A stretch of DNA of 64,000 nucleotides from Russula earlei. Taxonomy: Eukaryota; Basidiomycota; Agaricomycetes; Russulales; Russulaceae. The translations under genes and the position numbers were made by a program. Position 1 is the stretch's first letter; every line of letters begins with the position of its first letter. The notes beneath the pieces were generated by a model. That model did no database searches, was not told the origin of the DNA, and worked only from the letters and a program-made list of their open reading frames with translations. Below, piece by piece: positions 12,154-22,903 of this stretch. Location of the stretch: NCBI GenBank assembly GCA_025769875.1, contig JAGFNK010000223.1, positions 1-64,000 of the forward strand, given 5' to 3'.

Positions 12154-13097
12154 GCTCCAATGGCGACTGACTTCTGGGCAAGCTCACACAAGTAAGCTCC
12201 ATCCTCAATGCCCTATATTCTGATCCTATTCAAACCTTTCTCGTCAATGCAAAGGCTGGATAGTGGATTGTGCCACGCTCAAGCAAGCATTGAATCTAGA
12301 AAATTGATAGTCAGGTAACCCTGAGCATATTACTATTCAATGGATTGTACCCCATGCAGTAGAAGATCTGAAAACAGAGCATCATTATAAATCATTGAAG
12401 CCAGGACAATATCACTCACAGTGTGGAGGTGGTCCTGACCCTGATATGCATCAGGTAGATGACCATCTGGGGTCACATCCTTGGCAAAGCCATCGATGCA
12501 ACCGGGACGCCACGGGATCTTAGGGCCGCCCGTTTCCTGCTTGGAGATGAGCTATCTCAATCCACCAGTAACCACCTGGATAGCAGCAACACCTGCAAGA
12601 GTCCAAAGATTACTGTAGCTAATCCACTCCATTATAGCACAAGCAATTGGAAGACCATTGTTAGCATCGTTGAGAGATTCAGGGGTGAAATGCATGGTGG
12701 CATAGTTGCTATTCTCATGTATGTATCAGACATGACACAGATACATGGTTAGGACTGCACCTGCCACCAGTCTTAGTTTCATTATCATAGGTGCCAGCAC
12801 TGTGCCACGTGAGACAGAGGAGGACAGGACCAAAACAGCCATCTGGTTGAAAGTAATGAGCGAGGGGGTGGTGTATAAAGATATGGATATGTGGCAAGAA
12901 GTACCATCATAATCACCAGCGTTGTCAAATTTTTGCGCAATTTTGTTATACACTTTTGTTGGGGTGAATTTAAGAGCAGACTTGGCTGACTGCATACCGG
13001 ACTTCACAGTAGTCGCAGCAGTGTCCAAGGAACTGTATACATGATAGCTGAGGCCTCCTACAAGAGCAAGACCAACAGTCACATAGAGGGCAGTATT
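12101..13097. other. IR1 spacer, left part; minus-strand coding-like remnants
   Basis: A minus-strand frame (13082-12726) begins with a hydrophobic stretch (VGLALVGGLSYHVYSSL). Further minus-strand text downstream also has membrane-protein character ([19 protein letters not shown] near 12640-12585). Stops and frame changes occur. I do not recognise the family; it may be a decayed small membrane protein gene cut by the solo LTR at 13098. Confidence 0.35.
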
Positions 13098-13948
13098 TGT
13101 TACACCATTTTCCTTTTATGTCTACTTCTTACCTCTTGCTATGGACTGCTTGCTTGCGTACGTCCCTTTACTTACTGGTCTTGTGATCTCTTACGTCTTG
13201 TGATCCATTCTGTGTTATCATGTGATCCATACACGTCCAGGTAACACTGGATTGCTGTTACTTTCCCTTTGTTTGGTTCTCTTTCCATTTATATTCACTT
13301 CTTAGTTTCGACTGTGCAATGCTGCGCACCTACTGTGCAGCACAGTTACTGGGTCCTGACTCATTCGTGGCCTCATTCCTATGACTCCTACTTATTATGA
13401 CTCCTACTATACTAGTAGCACAGTCAAAGCGCAGCTATTGCTGCGCTTCTCCTGTATATATAAGCTCAGTACTTTGTGACCAAAGCCCTAAGCTTGGTCT
13501 CTTGTAGAATCCAACCCACTTTGCTCTTAATCCTCAAACCACATCCACCTCTCCATTTCATCAACTCTTCACACACCATCTACCATTTACTCTTCGCCTT
13601 TCCCTTCCTTTCCTAAGAGTCTCTCTTCACTCCCCTGAGAAGAGCTCTCCTCCTTTAAGACCTACCTTCCTCTACTCTCTCTGTGTTGTTCAAGGTCCCC
13701 GACGGACTTGAACGCATATAGCTAGTGGAACCAGCCCTAGTCTATTTCATTACAAACTTACCCTAGCTTCTCAACGGACCGAGTCGTACTAGGAAGGGTC
13801 TATTGGCCATAACCTGTTTAGCATAAAACACTTCGACCGCTGCAGGGATCCTTACTCATTATACACAGGAACCAGCCCGTTTCTTGAACACCTCTCTATC
13901 ACCGACTTGTTTTCTGCTTGTGAACTGACACGGCTAGTTACTGTGACA
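13098..13948. mobile_element. solo LTR with TSD GTATT in the IR1 spacer
   Basis: The 851-bp segment starts TGTTACACC and ends ACTGTGACA. GTATT directly repeats at 13093-13097 and 13949-13953. It contains a TATATATAAG box at about 13456 and a CT-rich leader. It separates the hydrophobic-protein remnant on its left from the cyclin C pseudogene on its right. No internal retrotransposon sequence remains. Confidence 0.85.
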
Positions 13949-13975
13949 GTATTTGAGGACTCTTGAGGGGTCTCT

Positions 13976-15235
13976 GTGGAGTATTTTCAAAAGGAGAAAC
14001 AAAAAGAGGGAGCAGGGACCTTCAATATGTCAAGCCCACAGAGTTCCCACACATTTTCCATTTCAGCAGCTTATGCCATGCCTTCCCCCCAACCAGTCAT
14101 TGCGATGTTAGGGTTAGGCAAATGCTTGACGCTGCGTCAGCGTGTGATCACCACCACCACGGCCTTTTTCAGGTGGTTCTACATCAAAAACTTGTGCTGC
14201 GAGATGGACCCCTTCATGGTGATAGCCACATGCTGCTATGATGCCACAAAGACAGAAGAATCTCCTGTCCATATCAAGAATATCGTCTCCGAATCGTGCC
14301 TCATGTTCAGCCATACATAGTGGGTTTTTAGATTGACTTCATTTTGCCAACCAATCATCGCTCAATTGCATGACCAGAGGAGGTGTATGGAATCAAGAAC
14401 TGCATCTTGGACAACTTGAAGCTTGAATCTCATGAGCAACCTTGAATGTGCCTCATCATGCTCCATCCATACTGCACCCTCCTCACTTTATGTGGGAGAG
14501 AAGTGGCACACACAGTCATCTCTGAAGCTGGAGAGGTCAGGATCGGTATAGACAACAGCCCATGATACTGGGGCACTGGCAAGGGAAGACTTGAGCTCAG
14601 GGAAGGGCCCCTACAAATAGCATGGCATGTCATCATCTCCTACTCCTCCCTCCCCCCCACTCTCCAAACCACAAAAGAAAACTGGCCGAACATGGTGTGT
14701 TCGAACTTTGACAGGTTCATCATCGACGACATGTACCGCTCCGAGCTCTGCCTCCTCTACCCACCACACATGATCGCCATCACCATGATCTACCTCACAC
14801 TCGTGCTGAATGACAAGATGCGTGACACAATCCAAGCGCAATCTGTGGCGCACACACCCCCTCCCCACCGCTCCTCGCACACAAACATTGGCAGCATGCA
14901 CCAAAAGCCCATGCTCATGCTGCAGCAGGACTTTGTTGGCTTCATAGTCAGCCTGCGCATGTTGCTTCCCACTGTTGTGATGATTGCAGGAGATCCTCTC
15001 ACTCTACACACTGTGGGAGAGCTACTCCGATGCTGCCCCCCGAGTCTGGGCTCGGCATTAGCGCCACGAGTGGGGTCAGTGCCAGGGACAATGTTGTCAC
15101 CCTGGCCTTCTTGACACAGCTGTTGCTGCACATGCGCGAGGCACACCTTGTGGATCTTGCACACCCTGCGAAGCGGTCAGCCCATGGCTACGAACATGAG
15201 ACTGGGGAGGACACAGGCCATGGGTTGATTGGCAC
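13976..15235 (+). pseudogene. cyclin C (SSN8-like) pseudogene, right copy
   Basis: The first frame (to 14320) carries the first cyclin box: KCLTLRQRVITTTTAFFRWF, then DPFMVIATCCYDATKTEESP. After a degraded stretch (14320-14560), the second half follows in other frames: FIIDDMYRSELCLLYPPHMI, DFVGFIVSLRMLLPTVVMIA and VVTLAFLTQLLLHM. In intact cyclin C these form one protein of roughly 250-330 residues that binds Cdk8 in Mediator. The extreme N-terminus is missing and frameshifts occur at several points. The second half lies within the right arm of IR1; the first half is in the spacer. Confidence 0.8.
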
Positions 15236-16041
15236 AATCTATCCTGCCTGGGTAGCAATCATCAGTCAGGGACATCTGAGTCCTCAGTCATGGGCGATAT
15301 GTTGTGCAGTCTTCTACCTGCATTGTAATCAAAAGAATACCTCTGTGTCATGTGTTGGGCTGTAGCAATAATGTAATTTTGTCATGCTTGGGGTCAGCAC
15401 CCCAAATTCAAACGAGTGAAACCCATAATTTGGCTGCGGCTAGATACAGTACACAAGGTTCTACTGTCCAAGTTTCAAGGCAATCCATTGAGAAATGGTT
15501 GAGATATGGCAGTTCGAAATTTCGCACGCAGATTGGCACCCAAAAATTGAAACTTCAAGAACTGAATATTAGGCTCCCATATTTTAGTTGCACCTAGATA
15601 CAGTATATAAGGCTCTACTGTCCAGGTTTCAAGGTGATCTATTGAGAAACATTTGAGATATAGGCAGTTTGAAATTTCACACTCAGACTGCACACAAAAG
15701 TCGAAAACTTCAAGAACTTGGAATTAGACCCCAACTCTTGGGCTGCACCTAGATACAGTACATGAGATCCCACTGTTGAAGTTTCAAGGAAATTGATTGA
15801 GAAACAGTTGAGATATGGCAGTTCAAAGTTTTGCACTCATGTCAGCACCCAAAAATTGACATGTCAAGAACTGAATATTAGGCTCCCATATTTTATCTAC
15901 ACCTAGATACAGTGTCTAAGGTTCTACTGTCAAAGTTTCAAGGCAATCTGTTGAGAAACTGTTGAGATATAGCAGTTTTAATTTTGCGCTTGAAATGACA
16001 TCCAAAAATGGCAAGTGCAAGGTCACGTGAAAACGACAGTA
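14571..16041 (-). repeat. right arm of long inverted repeat IR1
   Basis: Reverse complement of 10636-12100, with scattered substitutions and small indels. It contains the second half of the cyclin C pseudogene and the mirrored ~155-bp repeats. The spacer between arms is about 2.47 kb, of which 851 bp is a later solo LTR insertion. Confidence 0.9.
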
Positions 16042-16302
16042 AATGTAGGTAAATGGTACGCTGACGAAAAGGGCGACAAGCCTCGTGTTATGCGGGTTAT
16101 GCGGGTTTGTGCTTGACATTTTTCATGATGACTGCAGTTGGATAAAGATAAATAACACAGCCCACTTGTCGATGACGTTCTGTCACTTTGTTTGACTTTG
16201 ACGACATATGAGAGAGCCTTCGACGGAACGATAATGAAGAAACTCATAAATGTTGTCCGAACGGGGCTAATCGAACTAGACGACCAGATGGGTGCGGTGA
16301 TA

Positions 16303-18268
16303 TCAAAGGCGTAACATCTTATCAGTGGGCTTGTGGGAAGGAAGAGACCTAGTTTGTCGGGTTGCTCGAGTGACACTACAGGTATGTTGACCGTCCGCGA
16401 TGTCGTGTGGGTGAGTGGAGGAATGTCGGCGAGGAGCGACTCTCGTCGGCGCCAGAGATGGCAGATATGGGGGTGGCAGGCCTTGCACGTGGTGCCAATT
16501 CCAGGTTGAAGGGAACGGTACAGAGGAATCGCCTATACGAAGAATCGAAAGCCGTGGTGCGGTGGCGAGGACACGAGGGAAGGGCATGGAGAAATCTTTG
16601 CCGTCGGCTGCATCATCCCTGATGAGCTTCGTACCGATTCCCCGCTTGTACCCGTCGGCAAATGTGAGGGCACTGCCTATTGAAGGTGAATGATGTAGGA
16701 TGGAACGAGTCTTCGAAGGCGCATCGAAAATATCATAGGGAATTGGAATGGGGTGGCGAAGGAGAGAATTTAGTACTAAGATAGGAGAAGATATCGCCAC
16801 GCTAATCGCCAGAAAAATAGACGCGAATTCGTTGCTTTGAAAGTGAGTGCTGTCGCGGCAGATGATGTGGGGTAAAGACAATACCTTGGGAGACTTAGCA
16901 AGATATCAGCACATTAAAAAGGGAACATACCAAAGGAATCCATATTCCGGCCAAACAGGCTACAATGCGCAATATGGATATGTCAATCTGCGATGAATGT
17001 GCGAGGGCACCGGTGGATGACGTTCTCCTCTCAGCCTGCGGTGCGGATGGCGCATATGAATTGTTAGCCAACACTCTCACACTTTCAACAACAGCGGTGA
17101 CCGGGCTGGCGTTGCAGGGACTCGGACCTTGCGTCGGGGTCAAAGCGATGGCTGACTCCACGCCAGTTGGGACACTGTCGGGTGGGCTTGAGCGCCGGGT
17201 AGCAAATGACCACGCCGAAATAGTGGGATGGGTGCCAAGGGATGATGTAATCCAAGAGTTCTTCTGCGAGCCCAGAGTTAGTGCCGCCGCTCGAAAGGAC
17301 TGAGTCTGGTGGCGGAATAGCCCAAAGTCTTTCGCGTATACATCACCACGGGATGGCGAGGGTGTTTGACGCGATGCTGACGACTGCGTTCCCTGGAGAA
17401 TGCACAAGGGAAGCCGCGGAGGTGAGGCTTGGTCTGGTATGCTTCGATTAGAGCGCGTGGAAGTCGAGAAGGAAGAACACAAGGATCTAGTCTCGCGACG
17501 AGAGCTTGTTGGGGATGTGATCCACGAACAGCCCTCTCCAATGACGTCGATGTCCTCGGCGGAGAGGGTAATTTGAGGCGTTTCGACGGTCTTATGCGGA
17601 CACTTAGAGACCTGGAAAAGAGCAAGGTTGCGCCTTATAATGATCAGACTGCGGACTAGAGAACCAAACATGATGGTGTTCAGCATTGCAACCGTGGAGG
17701 AATACGCGATGTAACCAATCAGGAAGCTTCTGGATGTGATATCAACAAACAAGCCTGCTGCAATTGTAGACACGCCGGCCAAGAAGACGAGGGGCACCCA
17801 GAGATACCATTGGGCGAAGCCAAAGGAAACCGACTTTCGCAGTCGCACATGGATAACAATAAGGGCCGAGATGATGAGAAAGCACGTTTGGCGCAAGGTA
17901 AGTGCTAGCCAGAGTCGAGCAGCGGAGCGGACGTTGGAAGCAACACCAACACTTGACGAGGAATCGAACCATTGATCGAAAGTTTCCCAGACAAACACGA
18001 CCGCGGCAGATAGGTCGCAGAGTGCCAGCCAAATATAACCCTTGTCAGCTGGGGGAAGCGAATAAGAAATTGGATAGCTAAATGCCAACTTTACGAGCAT
18101 GATAAACATTGGAGCCTGAGTAATTCAGAAAAATAACAAGCGCACCGGATAGACTCGTCTTCCCAGGTAGCGGTGAGGTAGAATGGGGATGATGATACGA
18201 AGAATGACAAATGCAGAGCAGACGAAGGAGACGAGAGACAGTGTGATGGTGAGCATAAGTGGAATCAT
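16303..18268 (-). CDS. putative seven-transmembrane (GPCR-like) protein
   Basis: The ATG at 18268 opens a short exon with one hydrophobic helix (LTITLSLVSFVCSAFVILRI). The main exon (18109 to about 16936) adds helices near MFIMLVKLAFSYPISYSL, GYIWLALCDLSAAVVFVW, LRQTCFLIISALIVI, WVPLVFLAGVSTIAAGLF and TVAMLNTIMFGSLVRSLIII. A Ser-rich hydrophilic loop of about 200 residues follows, then ILRIVACLAGIWIPL. An intron with GTATGT donor leads in frame to the last exon and a final helix (IFLAISVAISSPILVL). The count is roughly seven helices with one long cytoplasmic-type loop, the shape of fungal GPCR-like receptors. The first intron would be only about 30 nt (GTGCGC donor), so the N-terminus is uncertain. 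Ligand and family are not recognised. Confidence 0.65.
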
Positions 18269-19008
18269 CTTGGAGCGTCACTTGTTATAGGTACGTTGAG
18301 GCGTGAAGACATAAACCTTTCGTGAAGATGTTATTATTGAGGGAGAGAGACTGTTCTGTTCGTTCGAGACAGCCCAAAGTCCTAATCTTTAACGTGCACT
18401 TTAGCGCTGAAATATGGCGAGGCGGAACGGCGGCTGAAATCCGTAAATGAGAAAAAACCACCAACACGGGCAGCCTTAATGACGCGCTACGTGCCAAGGT
18501 TACCGTGACCGCGCGTCCAAAAGGCGGAACTAGCATTTAGTTATCCCCGCTCATGCTCCTTTTCCAGCGAAGGGTGACGCGACCAAACGAGAGCTTAACA
18601 TCTGACTTGAGCTGTAGATTGACTTGGTTGATCTGCATGTGCATACGTGCTGATGTACGTACCGTGAGATGCTGGTCTGGGATATGCATTGGAAATAGCG
18701 ACTTACGAGTTGGCGCTCTAGATCTGCATATTATCGCCGTGTCGATGGGTCCCCGTTCCCCGTTAATTGCGGGTAACGGAAGACATGCTGATGGGGTCTT
18801 CGGGATTCGCCAATGGGTGCTGTTATGGTGTGGGATATGCCTTGATCTTGTTAAATGAGTGGGGTGTGTACAAGTCTTCATTATTGAAACTGCACGAATG
18901 ATCATAGGTATCAGTTCAACATGTGTCACAGCGGGAGATCGACGGCCTTTTGTTCATACGACATGTCGATTGACTTTACACGGGATATACAATTTGATAC
19001 CCGAACGG
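18269..19008. other. intergenic, no gene seen
   Basis: Open frames at 18537-18929 on both strands have no recognisable motifs. This is probably the promoter of the 7-TM gene and the 3' flank of RRN3. Confidence 0.5.
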
Positions 19009-21603
19009 TCATGCAGTAGCGAAATTAATTCCGGTCGTAGTAGCGTATACGGGTGCACGCACGGGGCTGATGCTCATTCCGCCAAGGGATGCCCCAAGTC
19101 CATCTGCGTCCAAGTCGACATCACCGACCGTGTCACATCGTAAGAACCCGACCTGAATTCCTTCTTTGCCTCTCAGCTCGTCGTCGTCGTCATCGTCGTC
19201 GTCGTCGTCATCACCCTCGATCGCGACGCTCGCCCATTCACGGTAGATCGGCTCAATGTACGTACTCGAACGTGGAAGCTTATACGGGTCGAAAGGGAAG
19301 AAGGATGTGAGTTCTCTAAGAGTACTGATGCTGTTGTTCCCAGGGAGCATGGCGCGCTGCCACTCGCTGCAGGCGGGTGGTGGTGGTGCGGAGAGTAGGG
19401 GGAAGACATACATGAAACCTGTGACATGCGCGACGCGCGCGAACTGGCGTGCCACATTCTCTGAGCAAAACTAGTCGGGTCAGAGCAGATTAACCAAGTG
19501 ACACGTGCGTAGAGGAAGGGGAAAGCACCTTAAGCGGTTGGAGCGGGCACATGACGACGCGCTTCACAATACTGAGCTCCGCCATCCACATCCTCTTCCG
19601 CGGCCCCGCCAAGGTATCTTGCTCGCGGTCACCTTCCGCATCAGCATTGTCATCAGCCTCTACCAGATCTCTCCACCGAAAACAGAATATCAGAAAGACG
19701 GCCTGTGCGACTGCATAGAACACGCCTGGCGGCGCGGCATCGTCGTCGCTGGCCTCGTATGCGTCAACATCATGCTCAAGAAAGCGGCACAGCACACGGA
19801 CAGCGCCCCGCGCCTCGTTGGGACCGATGTACGTTGCGCGCGAGACAAACGATGCGACGTAGCTTGCGGCAGCAGCACGGGCGATTTCCGGTTCAGTGGG
19901 TTCAAGCAAGGCGTGAGCGATGAGTTCTCCGAGAAAAAGGTCTGCAAAGGCAGCATCGCGCGATGCAAACCAGAAGAGGAGAAATTGTGTGTAGCGTGAC
20001 TTGAAGGTGCGGAGAATGGTGCGGGTGAAGATGGCGAGGAGTGTATGAAATTGAGCTAGCTGAAGCACATGAACCTCCATCCTCTCAACGGGCAGTGGTG
20101 TACTTGGGCGTGAGGGGGTAAAGGGGGTGGATGTAGGGGATAAAGGGGGGCTAGATATTGCGGGACTTGAGGGCCCAGATGACGAGGTGGACGTAGATGT
20201 GAAGGAAGGTTGTTGGCTGAAATGATCGAAAAGGAGCTTGAGGATGGCATCAAGTTTATTTACCATCTCTGTTATGCGACCAAGGTCGATGGACTCGTCT
20301 TTCTGTGCCTCGTCGTCATCTTCTTCGCCAGCGGCCTCAGAGGACAAATCAGAAAAACCATCGATCCCGTCCTCGGATCCTTCCTCATCTTCCGCAGTAT
20401 CGCTTAGTTGCTCCTGCCCGACTACGATATCAAATGGATCAAGATCAAATAACTCTGCCTGTTCCTGTGTGGCACCCGACGCTTCGAGCTCCTCGAGCTC
20501 AACTTGTATCTCTACCTGGATTGTGCATGGTTCATGAGTGTACGTGTCATCGAGGCAGCCGGCGCTGTAACATGTACTCACATCCATCTGAATCGTGCGA
20601 TCAATGATCGTCGAGAGTAGATTATCTGCTATCTCTGGACAGTAATCGGTGACCCGAAGTATATTTCGGATGTAGGTGACTTGTGACAGTTGGGACTGCC
20701 GTTTGTGAGGAAAGTTTTGCACCAGGAGCGGCTGGAGGGTGGAGGGAAGGGTCGGAATGATGACCAAGAGATGTCGCAATAGGTGATGTATGCGAGCGTA
20801 GACTGTGCGGCGGGTAAGAGGCGACGAGGAGCACTCGGGGAGACAGGCTTCGAGGGCCTGCAGACCCGATTCTGTGATTTGGGAGCAGGATAAAAGTCAG
20901 AGGATTAAAATCGGTTCTTTTTCTGAGAGGACAGACGGTATGTGAAGCCTTGCGCTATGCGACCAAGCACGATGGAAAGGTACTCTGGTCTCGCGCTGAC
21001 AAGGATCTCAATAAATGAGGTATAAGTCTTCACAACGGTGGATTCCATGGTCATCCACGGCAACCTCATTATGGCCTCTATGAGCGCCATGTGAGTACGG
21101 TCAAGGCACGAGACGACATGCATGAGGGCTTGAAGCCATTGGCGAAGTTGCGGGATTGGCGAGGGGGTATCGAAAGCCGTTTTCTTGATATTGAACTGGT
21201 CGACGAGCGTGTCGTATGGTTCGTTATTGCCCTGCGTATGCGCTCAGGCCTAAATCAAACGACGGGAGGGGCTGTCGCGCACGAGGGTTTTTTGTTCTAG
21301 GGCATTGTTCACAAAGGCGAGATACATGTCCTTCTGAAGGCGTTCGCCTTGCTTGATTCTGGAATTTGTAGCGATGGGGCGGGGGAGATCATCAAGCACG
21401 GTTGGCGAAGAGAGAGAGGATGAGGATTTTCTGCATCTACCACGAGACTGGCTAGCGAGGAGAGATTGCTTGGCATAGCCATTTAACGAGGGAGGTTTTG
21501 GGTGAGGTAGCAAGTCCATATGCATCTGTCTTTGATTGGGAAAAGAAGGGCCTGCCTTTGGGGGACGTTGATTGAACTGAGACAGCGTCGAGTGTGGGTC
21601 CAT
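19009..21603 (-). CDS. RRN3: RNA polymerase I-specific initiation factor RRN3 (TIF-IA)
   Basis: RRN3 bridges Pol I to the core factor at rDNA promoters. Starting at ATG 21603, the N-terminal segment carries RLQKDMYLAFVNNALEQK. Introns are supported in frame at four junctions, for example QKTL|GNNEPYD, GFTY|QSGLQALEA and IQMD|VEIQVELEELE. The RRN3 helical-repeat core follows (YIRNILRVTDYCPEIADNLL, FKSRYTQFLLFWFASRD, NEARGAVRVLCRFLEHDV). An acidic/Ser linker sits near the phospho-regulated region of the family, and the conserved C-terminal block has NVARQFARVAHVTGFMYVFP and FFPFDPYKLPRSS. A run of Asp follows before the stop. Length of about 730 residues is typical of fungal RRN3. The donor at the GFTY junction reads GTCTGT, slightly off consensus. 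It is divergent from NDUFB9, 75 bp away. Confidence 0.92.
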
Positions 21604-21678
21604 TGAAAGTGGTTGCGTTGAGTTGAGGGGAGCGGGTTTGCTTGCCTCATCAAGCAACCTTTCTTTGCAACACTGAGC

Positions 21679-22257
21679 ATGTCCGTCTCGCCTTTCACAG
21701 TTGCTCACAGACGCCACGTCAAATCTCTCTACAAGCGTATACTCGAAAATGAGCGTAACTGGGTAGTTCGCTACGATCTCTGGCGTGCTCGCGCCTGCGC
21801 AGTCCGCGCCGAGTTTGAGCGCAACCGGTACGTTGACTTGTCCACTCTCGACCGCAAATTAATCTCCCTTCCTTTATGCGAACGAAGAAATGTTCATGAT
21901 CCACGTGCGCTTGCTGCGATATTAGACAAGGCGGAGGAGAAACTGGCCCGTGAACGTCACCCCGATCCCTATATTCGTGCGTCTTCGATCGAGTCCTTAT
22001 CCGCTCTTAACGCCTCAACTCACCTACTCATGAACAGATCCAACATTCCCTGGTGGCTCAAAGTGGTGCGTCTGTCGTTCTCTGGAATTTATGGGGAAGC
22101 CTCCTTTTTTACGTATCCTATCTCTTCCTCTGGGCTTAGGGAACGCAATTTACCGGTACGTGCTGGCTAGTTCACCGTCTGCCGGGCATTTTTTAACTGA
22201 CTATGATATTCTCAGCCCCCTCTTGGACCTATTTTCGATCATGAAGCCCACCACTGA
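21679..22257 (+). CDS. NDUFB9: NADH:ubiquinone oxidoreductase subunit B22/NDUFB9 (LYR protein)
   Basis: An accessory subunit of mitochondrial complex I from the LYR family. Five exons join in frame: 21679-21827, 21888-21976, 22038-22065, 22140-22155 and 22216-22257. They give 324 nt, or 107 residues. The LYR-type motif reads Leu-Tyr-Lys at residues 17-19 (HVKSLYKRIL). The family's WVVRYDLWRARA helix and acidic AILDKAEEKLARERHPDPYI follow, then PGGSKWERNLPPPLGPIFDH at the C-terminus. Two exons are only 28 and 16 nt, so simple ORF calling misses most of the gene. Introns are 60-74 nt. Start chosen because this ATG directly precedes the conserved helix; the family has no long presequence. Confidence 0.93.
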
Positions 22258-22903
22258 GGTGTTCTTTGTGTACCTTGTGCTCTATGCCTTTCCGAACAAT
22301 AACATCCAGTGTTTCCTTTCCTTATGAGTTGGCTCCCTTATTCCATCGCAGAGAGTGCAAAGACATTGTTGGATATCATCATTCGCGAATGGGCATCAGA
22401 ACGGGCTACAATGCAGCCACAAAAATGACAACAGACATTTACATGTGATACGATAGAGTTGCAACAATTCAAGCCAAAAAGCAAGACATAGACGCACGGG
22501 AATGGAGGGGAGCAACTTGGGTGTGTGTAATGTTCGGTGAGGGGATGCACTGCTGTCATAGGAATCGAAACCAGAACTGATATAACGCTCGTTTCATGTC
22601 GTAAGTGTAGTAGAAAAAGGCAACGAAAGGCGGCAACGAAAGGCTAAGTAACAAAGGGAAATCGGACATGAGTCGATCCCATGCGAATAAGAGTATAAGA
22701 GTATGATAGAACAGGCGATTTATCAACTGTATGGCGGTATGTGTAGATATTGTAACTTACCAAGCCCCCCATTGAATTACACAAGGCATTCCGGGTCAAG
22801 AACACAGCTGGTTGAGCCGTGCAACAGGGATGGTGGGGGCTAAGGATATGTGAGCGTGACAGGGAGCACGGGCTCACCGCGAGTTTACCCTAGAAGCATT
22901 CCG
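22258..22903. other. 3' flanks between NDUFB9 and the Btz gene; no gene seen
   Basis: The two neighbouring genes converge here. The frames present lack conserved motifs; probable 3' untranslated regions. Confidence 0.55.

Noticed and set aside
18537..18929. 130-codon minus-strand ORF between the 7-TM gene and RRN3
   Set aside because: No conserved motif, overlapped by an equally long opposite frame, no supportable splice partners.
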